A DNA stretch of 64,000 nucleotides from Mytilus galloprovincialis. Its lineage: Eukaryota > Mollusca > Bivalvia > Mytilida > Mytilidae. Each line of letters starts with the position of its first letter. Positions within the stretch are counted from its first letter, which is position 1. Where the stretch lies: assembly GCF_965363235.1 (NCBI RefSeq), contig NC_134844.1:95070664-95134663 (forward strand), written 5' to 3'. A model generated the notes under the pieces. The model had not been told where the DNA came from and made no database searches. It was given only the letters and a program-made list of their open reading frames with translations. Shown here piece after piece: positions 34,769 to 44,681 of the stretch. Position numbers and translations under genes: made by a program.

Positions 34769-34800
34769 AACTAGGATTGTATCTTATGCCCTTAGATACA

Positions 34801-35949
34801 AATGAAAAATTATAAACTATGTCACTCTGCAGAGCTAAACACTTTAAAGGGACATTGATATGTTTTATGTAGCAGGGCTTTTAAAGGCTCCTTCTTATGT
34901 ACATACAGTGTATTTAATGATAACTAAAAAAAAAATAAGAAAAAACTAAAATAAAATTAAAAAAAAAAAAAAAACAGCCTGATTTAAACAAAACAATTAA
35001 AGAAGAAAAAAAAACAACAATCATGACAATTAATGAGTATAATGAAATAACACTCTGGACTGCACACATATCAATTTTTATGTGTGTTTTTAAAACTAAA
35101 TGAGGTTCAGCGTGGTATATTGCTCTTGCTTAAAAAGGTCAGCTATTTATCGTCCCATACCGACAGACTAACGTACATCGTTATTTATTTAAAAACTTTA
35201 AAGGAGAGGGGATGTACATCCGTCTGGCAACGTGAATCGTTCTATAATAAAGGAATGCGCAAGAAGTTTATATATGAATGTAAGATTGTCACATTTTTTT
35301 TCTTCAGAAGCATGGCACAGCAAGAAAAAAATATAAGACACTACAAGAAGACATTCCAAGTGATTTTAAATAAGACAATTTACTGACTTTTTCAATGTAT
35401 TCCTAAATAAATCAAATAGTTGATGTAAAATGGTGTATTGTTCTCATCTATTTAATGATTATTGCTTCAAGATGTAACCCTATTAGAAGTGTAACGTTTT
35501 AGTTTAGAAAGAGAAGTTATATGGGAAAATCTGAATTTGGGACACAAGTTTTAGTCAATGTAACTTCAGCTTAAAAATGTGTATAATGTTGGCATAATGT
35601 CCAATGGCAAATATGTCATGCATGTTCATGTCGACATATGCATGATGTGTATATAAGATAGTTAGTCCGAGTTGAGAGTGAAAAACTAAACATCATACCA
35701 TTGAGGTAGGAATGTAAGCTTCCTTGCACTGTCTGTCGTCTGTCCATCATCTAAATTTGTCGGATTTTGGTCAACAAATATTTTCATTACTGTGTTTCCA
35801 AAAACTGCTGATTAGAATGAGTTCATATTTGATGAGCTGCTTGATAGTGATAAACTGTGATGTGTTACCGTTTTTGTATCTGACACCTGTTTCCTGTTTG
35901 CTTATATATTTTATAATTTCAAAATGTTGAATGTTCTCAAATTTTTCAT
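34801..35949. other. No gene recognised; A-rich patch
   Basis: 34920-34975 is A-rich with a 14-A run. A 100-codon + frame at 35084-35386 is Lys-rich without motifs, and I do not call it. Decayed BEL sequence may extend a little below 35950 but cannot be followed. Confidence 0.4.
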
Positions 35950-37460
35950 TACTTTTATTAGTAATGCTGCTGAACAGAATAAATTGCTTCTTTGTTATTC
36001 AGGTACACTCTAAGTTTTCTGACTAAAACAGTAGGTTAAGTATCTCATAATTTCAAGTATAACATTTCGTCCTTAAATGAAGTTTTTTGGCAATTTAGTA
36101 TCCAACACTCTGTTGCATCCTGCAATTCCCTCCTTGAAACGAATTTTGCCTTATTTCTCTGTAATATTGGCGAACGGCAATTTCGCATAAATCGTAATAG
36201 ATAAGCTGTTATTCGTATTATTTTTGATAATGTACTATATCTAGTAATTTGCACAATTTGGTGTATTCCTTGTTGATGATCTATTTCATTGTCCGCTGTA
36301 CTTGAATCTTCTATATCTGTACTGGTTATTAATACATTGTGTCATTTTGCTTCCACGACGGTCATTTTGATATATCAGTTATCCATTCGGGTCCGTTGAA
36401 CCATAGTGTGTTCTTCTCAAACTGTGACACACTGAGTCCTCTAGTAAGAAGGTCAGCCGGATTATCTTTCGTTGGGCAATATCTCCATTCTTGTGTATTA
36501 GTCAATTTGCGTATTTCCGTTACTCTATTTCGTATGAACCTTTTCAATTGCTTTAAAGTTGATATCCACTGTAGAACTATCTGACTGTCTGACCAAAACG
36601 TTATGTCTTCTATGTGTAAAACTGATTTAACGTGATCGGCTAGTCGTGCTCCAATCAATGCGGCCATTAGTTCCAGCTGTTGTAGTATCAGTTGTTTAAG
36701 CGGTGCTACTCTATTCTTTGCAATAACTAAAGATCACTCATGATTGTTTCATATGTAAACAGTTGCACCGTATGCAGTTGTACTATCGTCTACAAAAATA
36801 TGGAGTTGGGTTTTCTGATTTGGTAAATTGGTAAAATACGGTCTTTTCAATTCTGTATAAATCGTTTTCTTCAAATCCTTGGCTAATTTTTTCCATGATG
36901 TCTGTATTTCTAATGGCAGTGGCTCATCCCATCCGTGCTTCTGTTCCCACAATGTCTGCATTAAATTTTTTGCTCGTATGGATACAGGACTAAGTAATCC
37001 ATTGCGGATAGTAAATACGTGACGACTGTTTAAGAATTTCACGTTTCGTAATATTTGGTAGTTCAATATCAAATAAGTCGACTTTTTGAAAAGTGATCGT
37101 ATCTTTAACTGTATCCCATTTCAGTCCAAGTATTTTGACAAAAGTTTCTTTTTCACATACGTTATGCTGTTTGGATAAATCTGTAAGTTTTGAGCAATTT
37201 GAACTCCATGAACCAAGGCTGAATCCAGCCTCCGACATCAATGATCTGGCTTGTACAAAATACTTTGCGGCGTCATCTTCATTTTCCAAACTGGACAAAA
37301 TATTATCCACGTAAAGGTTATTCTTCATCATTGCTGATATATTTGTGTTGCATACATCCAAGTGTTGAAGCAGTGTTGCGTTTAAAATGAACGATAAACT
37401 TGTTGAACCAAACAAAATAGATTTAAAATCGATATGCTGTAAGAGTACTGCTGGGATTAT
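35950..37460 (-). pseudogene. BEL/Pao reverse transcriptase and RNase H, frameshifted
   Basis: On the minus strand 37415-36990 holds the RT palm with 'KNNLYVDNILSSLEN' (YVDN in place of YVDD) and the thumb/connection 'AGFSLGSWSSNCSKL'. 37072-36749 has 'GLLSPVSIRAKNLMQTL' and the RNase H start 'QLHIFVDDSTTAYGATVY'. 36667-36362 has 'FWSDSQIVLQWI' and 'CPTKDNPADLLTRG'. 36254-36045 has 'LRFMRNCRS' and 'REL.DATECWIL', then a stop and a faint continuation ('VLVRKLRVYLNN') to about 35970. The integrase zinc domain that should follow is absent. The missing downstream part matches what begins at 26105. Confidence 0.85.
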
Positions 37461-37813
37461 CTGTGTCGCTCAACCAAAAAAAGCGTGTAAAATCCCGATC
37501 TTTCTCATCTTATCCAATATGTAAGAAAGCCTTTTCAATGCTTATTGCGTACTTATTGGTTCTAAATCCCATTAATATTTTTGTCAAGTCGTTCAAGTCT
37601 GGCGGAGTTGACATTAGGCAATCATTCAAACTTGCGTGATCATGCGACTTTTTACAGCTACAGTCCTACACTATACGAATTGTGTTGTTGTCGAATCTTT
37701 TTTTACGACATGATGTGGTATATAATGAGTGTTTTTACCATTGTCGTTTTTATCGTTTACCTTCTCTATGAACCCTCTCTCCATTTGGTCTTCAAAAATT
37801 TCTGAATATTTTC

Positions 37814-38640
37814 TTAATAATGTGGTTCACGACTTAGTCTTCTAGTTGTGCTTTCGGTCTTTGCTTTAGATATCATGATGTTTGAAGGTAAGTCCGGATG
37901 ATCCAGTTTCCATGGCAACTTGGCAGAATAACGTTCGTTTTCAAATTTAATACAGTCTTGTTGATAAGTCTTTACAAAACTCTCCTCATCGTCCTGTTGT
38001 GTTAAACGTATTTCTAACAATTCTATATTCCAGAATTTCTCGATTTCGCTTTCCTCTGCATGGTGTGAAGTAACATTCAAAAGAACTGATGAAGTAAGGG
38101 ATTTCTTTCCGTTTCTTATTACGGGTCCAGATAACAAGTAACCAATTTTTGATGCTGCGGCTGTAGGTCCATGCCCTCTAATCACGTGATCTTGAACTAT
38201 ACCCCAATAATAATCGGCTCCTATCAAGAGTGAAATTTCAAAGCTATCAGCGTTATTTGCCAGATGTGCGAGCTTTAAATCTTTCAAGTATGGCAAATTG
38301 CGTGTAAAGTATTTCGTCTGGTTTTGAAGTGGGACTGCAATATCTGGAACAAGCAATGCATTAATGTTTACAATCTCACCTTTGTCAGTTTGTTGTTGAA
38401 CGGTTGCTGTATCCAAATCGCGTATATTCTTTTCCTTGTCTTCAAAAGCTGACAGTTCAATTGTGCCCCTTCTGCTTGGTCTTATCTGTAATTTTTCGGC
38501 TATGCTCTGAGAAATAAAATAAAATACTAGCTTCTGTGATATGTTTTCCGTATGATATTGGTGCGATAGCTGTTTTCAATAAAACGCTTGAGTGTTGTAA
38601 GGTTTACATTACTGAGGTCTCTGGTTCTTCTGTTTTTACC
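37814..38640 (-). pseudogene. BEL/Pao protease region (DUF1758-like), degenerate
   Basis: The long open piece 38416-37814 has 'LVPDIAVPLQNQTKYF', 'ISLLIGADYYWGIV' and 'AASKIGYLLSGPV', the C-terminal half of the aspartic-protease/DUF1758 module before RT. Upstream (38640-38420) the same frame reads 'QSIAEKLQIRPSRRG', but the usual D-x-G-S active-site string is not recognisable (the corresponding positions read near 'EASILFYF'). The protease would be inactive as it stands. Confidence 0.75.
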
Positions 38641-39993
38641 AAGAGTTGTGATTTTTCTTGTTGCATTTCTTACATCGTTTACGCGATTTACACTCGGAAA
38701 CACCGTGGTTTCCTAGACAGTTGATGAAAAAATATTCTTTTGCTTTACGATGTTCAATCTTTCATTCACGTTAGAAGTTATCGTGCAATGTACACCAGTG
38801 CAGTAGATGCATGGACTTTTTTGTCATTGAAACGTGGATTGTTTGTATTGAAATTTCGCTGCGTATTATTACGAGCCTCGGTCAGAAATGTTGCGGTAAT
38901 ATGTAAACCGTCGCGGTGGGTAAATTTTCCCTTCAAGAATTCTCGCTTCTTTTGTGATGGCTTTTCTGAGGTTGTTTAAAGTTATATGATCGCTATCATA
39001 TTCACGGGCAATACTTTTTCTCGTTTCTACTGGTAGTTTACAATTAATTATAGGTACTAGTAACGCGCCATACATTTCTTGTGTTTGACCCAAACATTTA
39101 AGACCTCTTACGTGCGTTTCTAGGTGGTCTCCATACCTTCTAAGGCTGTTTAAATAATTTGACGGTGAAGGAAGATCCATTAAAGCTTTCATTTAGGCAT
39201 GAATAATCTTGTGAGGCGATCCAAAACGCTCTTTGAGCAAATTAACGGCAGTGGTGTAATTGGCATTTGTCAGTGCGAAACCTTCAATAGTTTGGGCGGC
39301 ATGACCATGGAGTTGGGCCTTCAAGTAACTAAATTTCTGTATCTCGGTCAAAGTACTGTTGAAATGAATAGTTGATTCATAGGAATCCCAAAAGGTTTGC
39401 CATTGTAAAATTTCCCCATCAAAGTGCGGTAAATCTAGTTTAGGTAATCTGTGGTTTTGACTGCTATTTGATACCGAAGAAAAGCCTTGGTTGTACAAAT
39501 TATTTGAAGACTGTAATTCACGATGGGTATTTTGCATGGAGCGAAAATTATCAAAATGGGTTGGCTGTACATTAATTTCAGTTTTATTGCTGCGTATAAC
39601 ATTGACATTGGTAAGCGATGAATTTGTGGGGTAAGATGGCGTAAAACTGTTTGCATTTGGATCTAGAGACGTTGATGCGACATTTTGAGAACGTGAATCA
39701 TAATGTGATATTTTTCTAATTTTCCGAAGTTTGGACTCTAAATTAAACATATATTCATCGAACTCTTAAATTTCCTCTGCTACATCCTCCTCCGACGTTA
39801 AATCCAGTATCTTTTCCTTCAAATCCACAATAGTCCTCTGTTTCTGTTCAATTGCATCCGAAATTAATTTCACATCGTCTTTGTCTAAGTCCGAATTATT
39901 TTCAATCTCATCAAATGTCTTCAATAACTTTGTAACTTGCCCTCTGTGTCCTCTTCGTACTGCTTTTAACTTTGATTCCATTGTTTCCGACAT
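38640..39993 (-). pseudogene. BEL/Pao Gag with zinc knuckles, broken by stops
   Basis: The N-terminal part at 39993-39766 starts 'MSETMESKLKAVRRGHRGQV' and is separated by a single in-frame TAA (39768-39766) from 39750-39193. That piece has the BEL Gag core 'LPKLDLPHFDGEILQWQTFW' and 'QKFSYLKAQLHGHA'. Another single in-frame TAA (39195-39193) leads to 39192-38869 ('ETHVRGLKCLGQTQEMYG'). Beyond, in shifted frames at about 38870-38640, lie Cys/His knuckles 'CIYCTGVHC' and 'CLGNHGVSECKSRKRC'. Gag would form the particle that packages element RNA. Only two nonsense changes break its first ~370 codons, less decay than in pol. Confidence 0.85.
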
Positions 39994-40008
39994 TCACGGC
40001 ACAATAAA

Positions 40009-40147
40009 TGTTATGTAAAGTAGATAAAATCCGTTGTGTATAGATCGTGTTTATTCTAACGTCTAGCCATTGCTTTATACGTAACGTCATAATTACATAA
40101 GTCAGGTAGCAACGTTACATGTATGTATTTGCGCTTAATTCTCGAAA
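40009..40147 (-). repeat. Putative 5' LTR of the BEL element (139 bp)
   Basis: The sequence between the Gag start and unrelated DNA matches the interrupted copy at 12054-13669 over its whole length. On the minus strand it ends 'CTTTACATAACA' only 27 bases before the Gag ATG region. I see no good tRNA primer-binding site after it, and it is short for an LTR. It might instead be the 3' part of a longer one. Confidence 0.55.
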
Positions 40148-40378
40148 TACCATTGTTTATCCGTACATGTATACGTCTCAAAATTGGTTGGTTTCAGGTC
40201 AAATATCAGTGTCCAATTCAGAATCTTTGACATCAAATAAACGTTTAAAAATATAAACAGATTAGTCCCATGTCTAGAAATGAAGACTATCTAGTGAACC
40301 AGTTTGAAGCTCTGAAATCAGTACCAAATTATCTAAACTAAAAACCTGATGTATGTGTATAATGGAAGTTCCTCTGTA
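40148..40378. other. No gene recognised
   Basis: AT-rich flank of the BEL element leading into the tandem array at 40379. Confidence 0.4.
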
Positions 40379-40925
40379 AATAAACTCAATAAAAGCTGCT
40401 GTTATCCGCCGTGTTGTTTGGATGTAAACTCAATAAAGTATGTTAATCTACTGTTATCCGCCGTGTTGTTTGGATGTAAACTCAATAAAGTATGTTAATC
40501 TGCTGTTATCCGCCGTGTTGTTTGGATGTAAACTCAATAAAGTATGTTAATCTGCTGTTATCCGCCGTGTTGTTTGAACTTGTTTGGATGTAAACTCAAT
40601 AAAGTATGTTAATCTGCTGTTATCCGCCGTGTTGTTTGAACTTGTTTGGATGTAAACTCAATAAAGTATGTTAATCTGCTGTTATCCGCCGTGTCGTTTG
40701 GATGTAAACTCAATAAAGTATGTTAATCTGCTGTTATCCGCCGTGTTGTTTGAACTTGTTTGGATGTAAACTCAATAAAGTATGTTAACCTGCTGTTATC
40801 CGCCGTGTTGTTTGAACTTGTTTGGATGTAAACTCAATAAAGTATGTTAATCTGCTGTTATCCGCCGGTTTGTTTGAACTTGTTTGGATGTAAACTCAAT
40901 AAAGTATGTTAACATGCTGTTAGGT
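40379..40925 (+). repeat. 58/69-bp tandem repeat with AATAAA in each unit
   Basis: About nine units contain 'TGCTGTTATCCGCCGTGTTG' followed by 'TTTGGATGTAAACTCAATAA' and 'AGTATGTTAATC'. Longer units carry an extra 'AACTTGTTTG'. Each unit supplies a CAATAAAG poly(A)-signal-like string on the + strand. One more 'GTTATCCGCCGTGTTG' occurs at about 42567, on the far side of an inserted element. Confidence 0.9.
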
Positions 40926-41622
40926 TCATTCAACCTATGCCAATTTGTAATTTATATATAAAATTGTATGAAAAAATCTTCGCATAGGTTGAATAAAATA
41001 TAACAGATTAAGTGTTATAAAAACAAAAAATAATTAGAGGGCAATCATTTTACAACCAGTTTGAAATTGGCGTTAAGCATACAAAAGACTATTTTTGTTA
41101 CTTGTAATACCTAGTCTTAAAAAAGGCAACATTACGTGTTTCTGGTCTCTTTTGTATTAGAAATTAACATGATAAAATATTTGATGAAGGTTGCTTAACG
41201 TCCAGTGGAAAATATTTCATGCATGTTCAGGATATACCAGTACCATGTGAATATAATACAGTATATTAATTTTATAACTAGAACAACAAAATTTTGGAAG
41301 TATTTTACCAAACAAGAGTGTTCTATTGTAATATTGATTTTTTATTTTTATTTTCATATATCAATATTTATAATAAGTATTTCACTGTTGTTGTTTTATT
41401 TTGAAAGAGTAAGTTTTAATGTTTTTAAATACTGACTATATTTCACATGTAATTAATAACTTATTGTTATAATAACACCTATTATTATACCTTATATATA
41501 TTTCAAACAATTCTATGTGGTGAAACGTAATCACGTGACATGGAATAATTCAGTTAAATTTCATTCAATTGCAAGGAAGGACGAATAACCCTAAAAATTT
41601 ACACCAGCGGTGAATAACCCTA

Positions 41623-42054
41623 TTATTCACCGGTGAATAACCTTTTGGTTTGTTTATTTGTACTTGAGTTACCTCCCATGAAAATGACGTCACAAACGTA
41701 AATAAACAAAATGGCAGCGTTCACGTTACACTGGAAGCCCATCGAGAGACGAGGAAATATGACATTGGACATAAATAGAGCTGAGAGTGCCAGCAGCCGA
41801 TGATATCTCTTATAATCGGTCCTTTTCAGGGCCATCAATATTTTACAAAAAGATTCTACTTTTGTTGTAAATTCGAGAAAATCGAACACAAATGTATTTT
41901 CAAACGCCAGTCTGTGTGTTATGTTAAAAATATAGACTAGTAACTGTAAGTGTTCGAAATGCCCTTCCACTGTTAGTTCGGTATAATAAAACAATTGTGG
42001 CCCCTTAGAATCGATGAATGTGCCCTCAATGAAATAACCTTCTCGTGTTGACAA
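41623..42054 (-). CDS. Hypothetical 143-codon frame inside the TIR element
   Basis: An open frame on the minus strand, starting 'MSTREGYFIEGTF', is fairly hydrophobic with Phe/Leu-rich stretches ('LQLLVYIFNITHRLAFEN') but has no motif I can name. Its C-terminal third reads through the duplicated segment, and the sister copy at 42468-42238 gives a related peptide ('CNVNAAMMFIYVCDVIFMGG'). It could be a captured exon, an old transposase piece or chance. I would not assume that it is translated. Confidence 0.2.
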   Translation of the reverse strand: MSTREGYFIEGTFIDSKGPQLFYYTELTVEGHFEHLQLLVYIFNITHRLAFENTFVFDFLEFTTKVESFCKILMALKRTDYKRYHRLLALSALFMSNVIFPRLSMGFQCNVNAAILFIYVCDVIFMGGNSSTNKQTKRLFTGE

Positions 42055-42386
42055 TTTTGGATATTCACCTCTTCAACGGGCAATAATTGTATATTATTAT
42101 ACCTTACATATATTTTAAACAATTCTATTGGGTGAAACGTTATCACGTGACATGGAATAATTCGGTTAATTTTTGTTTAATTGCAAGGGAGGACGAATAG
42201 CCCTTAAATTTACACCAGCGGTGAATAACCGTATTATTCACCGGCGAATAACCTTTTTAGTGCCTAGATTTGCACTCGAGTTACCTCCCATGAAAATGAC
42301 GTCACAGACGTAAATAAACATCATGGCAGCGTTCACGTTACACTGACAGCCCATCGGGAGACGAGGAAATAAGGCTTTGGAAATGG

Positions 42387-42448
42387 CAGAATTTACTTGA
42401 AAGCATCCTGTCCCATGGATCTGTACAAAAACCCTATGGATGAACAGA
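42387..42448 (+). repeat. 62-bp exact direct repeat, copy 1
   Basis: The stretch beginning 'CAGAATTTACTTGAAAGCAT' and ending 'CTATGGATGAACAGA' recurs unchanged at 43279-43340. The two copies bracket the right end of the TIR element and the 39-bp array, which suggests a duplication or a slipped repair event. Confidence 0.85.
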
Positions 42449-42639
42449 CATGTTCGTTGTATCTTCAAAGCTGTAAGTATATGTATGAAAATTTATAAGT
42501 AACGGGCCATAATTGTATATTGTACTTTGTATGTAGGCATAGGTTGAATATATCTTTTCAAATGTTATCCGCCGTGTTGTTGTTTTTTTTATGGTTACGA
42601 TAATTATATACCCTTAAGTAAAAGTTAGTTTTAAGTTAT

Positions 42640-43275
42640 TTATTTGATCTTAATTTATGGCCAAATCTAATATGTTATTTATGTGATTATAATTTATGGC
42701 CCAATCTAAAAGGTTATTTTTGTGATTATAATTTATGGCCCAATCTAAAAGGTTATTTTTGTGATTATAATTTATGTCCCAATCTATTAGGTTATTTTTG
42801 TGACTATAAATTATGGCCAAATCTAATATGTTATTTGTGTGATTATAATTTATGGCCCAATCTAATAGGTTATTTTTGTGACTATAATTTATGGCCCAAT
42901 CTCCCAATCTATAAGGTTATTTTTTTATTATAATTTATGGCCCAATCTAATAGGTTATTTTTGAGATTATAATTTATGGCCCAATCTAATAGGTTATTTT
43001 TGTGATTTTAATTTATGGCCCAATCTAATAGGTTATTTTTGTGATTTTAATTTATGGCCCAATCTAATAGGTTATTTTTGTGATTTTAATTTATGGCCCA
43101 ATCTAATAGGTTATTTTTGTGATTTTAATTTATGTCCCAATCTTATAGGTTATGTTTGTGATTATAATCTATGGCCCAATCTATTAGGTTTTCTTTGTGT
43201 TTATAATTTATGGCCTAATCTAATAGGTCATTTTTGTAATTATAATTTATATCCCTATCTAATAGGTTATATTCC
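42640..43275 (+). repeat. 39-bp tandem repeat (GGTTATTTTTGTGATTATAA units)
   Basis: About sixteen units of 'AATTTATGGCCCAATCTAAT' plus 'AGGTTATTTTTGTGATTAT' are present. The central block (about 42950-43140) has 'GATTTTAA' in place of 'GATTATAA' and is the most homogeneous. The Asn/His-rich minus-strand frame across it is an artefact of the period being divisible by three. Confidence 0.9.
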
Positions 43276-43340
43276 CCCCAGAATTTACTTGAAAGCATCC
43301 TGTCCCATGGATCTGTACAAAAACCCTATGGATGAACAGA

Positions 43341-43616
43341 AAAGACATTCAAAGATAAAAACAAAACACCAACATACCATTAATGTAACAATATTAAGTG
43401 TTGTTTTCTCATTTACTGCAGAATGAATGTAATGACATAAAACTTGAAATCAAAGGACTATATGTTAATTAACCATCACATTTTATTGATATTGTTAAGA
43501 GCAGAAAAAAATACTGAGATTTTGATTATTCATTTTATGAAATCTTTATTTATAATTTCTTTTTAAAGAATTAATGTTACACAAAGAAATTGATTCTTAG
43601 TATTGTATTTTTGCAG
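43341..43616. other. Intron sequence upstream of the chloride-channel exon
   Basis: AT-rich, ending with the splice acceptor 'TATTTTTGCAG' at 43606-43616. No earlier exon is recognised in this stretch, and I could not find the Cys-loop exon anywhere upstream in the window. Confidence 0.6.
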
Positions 43617-43760
43617 TTGCATTTACAACTAACGGAATAGTATTTAAATGGGAAAACGAGTCGGCGGTTCAAAAAAGTAACATATTTGAATTGCCACAAT
43701 TTCGATTGGTTGGAAATGATACATTGGAATGTAATGAAAGCTATGGAACAAACGGGAATG
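43617..43760 (+). CDS. Cys-loop chloride channel, exon encoding end of ligand-binding domain
   Basis: The exon is bounded by 'TTTTTGCAG' and the donor 'GTACGT'. Its frame (starting with two bases that finish a split codon) reads 'FTTNGIVFKWENESAVQKS' and then 'IFELPQFRLVGNDTLEC'. This is the last part of the extracellular domain of glycine/glutamate-gated chloride channels: the 'W' strand, the conserved 'LPQF', and the first Cys of the second disulphide characteristic of GlyR/GluCl. The last base G joins 'CA' of the next exon to complete a codon, giving a second Cys ('SFSC') 14 residues on. Earlier exons (signal peptide, Cys-loop) are outside the window or hidden. The protein would be a plasma-membrane pentameric anion channel. 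Confidence 0.85.
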
Positions 43761-43894
43761 GTACGTGTATCATGCATGTTATATAGTGTCAAATAGATAT
43801 CTTTATTGAGCAATGCACAATTGTCAATATTTCAGAGAAACGTGTATGGAACAAAACCGTATACCCTGATGGTTCAAATTAAACATATAATATC

Positions 43895-44050
43895 TAACCT
43901 AACAAAAGAGAGGGGAAAGATACCAGAGGCACAGTCAAACTCATAGAAAACAAAATGACAACGCCATGGCTAAAAAGTAAAAAAAAACCAAAAAAACAGG
44001 CAAATAATAGTACACAAGACACAACATAGAAAACTAAAGACTATGTTGTG
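43895..44050 (+). repeat. Dispersed repeat (GATACCAGAGGCACAGTCAA family)
   Basis: 'GGAAAGATACCAGAGGCACA', 'GTCAAACTCATAGAAAACAA', 'TGACAACGCCATGGCTAAAA' and 'ACACAACATAGAAAACTAAA' are the reverse complement of two related blocks at about 58270-58350 and 58516-58620. It lies in the chloride-channel intron. The family is common in mussel sequence by memory. Confidence 0.7.
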
Positions 44051-44681
44051 TACAATGTATGCCTGCTGTACACTTTAATTATAAATGAATGAAGCAACAT
44101 TTTTTACTTTAATCTATCGTAATCGTATAGTGATTCTGATATCCCCGGTTCTGAAGGTTACTGATTCTGATTGTTCCTGTTTCTGAGTGATTCTGGTTCC
44201 CAGCGTTCCTTGTTGTGAGTGTTCATGGTTTTAACCCATCTTCCATAATATAGTTACGCCATTACTGATCGCAGAACAAATGTAAAAATATAATATTTGG
44301 TAAAAAAACCCCGAAAAAATCGCTTCAGCTATTTCTTGACAAAAATATTTCTTGGTTCCTGAATGTGTGCACGAATCCATGCGTTGAAAACAGACAGACA
44401 CATTCATTGTCTTTATAGAAACGGAAATGAGACAAACAGTAATAAACAAATTCACTGCACTTAAAACCCAAGATTGAGAAACGAGAAAACAAACTGATTA
44501 ACTTTCGCCATTTTGACATGAACGTTGTTCCTGCACATCAAGTCAAGCCAGTCGAGTCCTTCGTGAAATGCCAAAAACTCGTGATATGTCAAGTTCACTA
44601 TTTATGCCATTAACAAGGAAATGAGAACAGGTTTGATGCTTCGATTCAAGATGACATTAGAAAGAAATCTGTGATAGATAT
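44051..44681. other. Intron sequence left of the LTR element
   Basis: AT-rich. A mild 'TGATTCTG' repeat is present at about 44130-44205. No exon is recognised. The last four bases, 'ATAT' (44678-44681), are repeated at 49645-49648 after the LTR element. Confidence 0.5.

Larger units (their letters stand above)
30240..34800 (-). mobile_element. Decayed CR1/L2-like LINE with ORF1 and ORF2
   Basis: Read on the minus strand the order is ORF1 (34768-33336), a gap with an unrelated insertion, ORF2 RT (32522-30480), a ~220-bp 3' UTR, an AATAAA signal (30261-30256) and a terminal (GTT)n microsatellite at 30240-30251. The short repeat tail rather than poly(A) and the esterase-bearing ORF1 fit the CR1/L2 group (established for that group). 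Many frameshifts and a missing endonuclease show it is old. It lies between the two BEL/Pao halves. Confidence 0.8.
40921..42567. mobile_element. TIR element interrupting the 58/69-bp array
   Basis: Near-terminal inverted repeats 'ATTCAACCTATGCC' (about 40929) and 'GGCATAGGTTGAAT' (about 42537-42550) enclose ~1.6 kb. The array motif 'TGCTGTTATCCGCC' is split so that 'TGTTA' stands on both sides, a candidate 5-bp duplication. Inside are two direct copies (about 41480-41760 and 42090-42370) of a segment with a 'GGTGAATAACC' hairpin and 'CATGAAAATGACGTCACA' (CRE-like TGACGTCA). No transposase is recognised. Confidence 0.65.

Noticed and set aside
35084..35386. 100-codon + frame as a host exon
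   Set aside because: Lys-rich, no family pattern, no matching splice sites, and it sits in AT-rich flank between two element remains.
42650..42907. 85-codon Asn/His/Asp repeat protein on the minus strand
   Set aside because: The 39-bp unit length is a multiple of three, so a tandem array stays open by arithmetic; the unit degenerates without frame conservation outside it.
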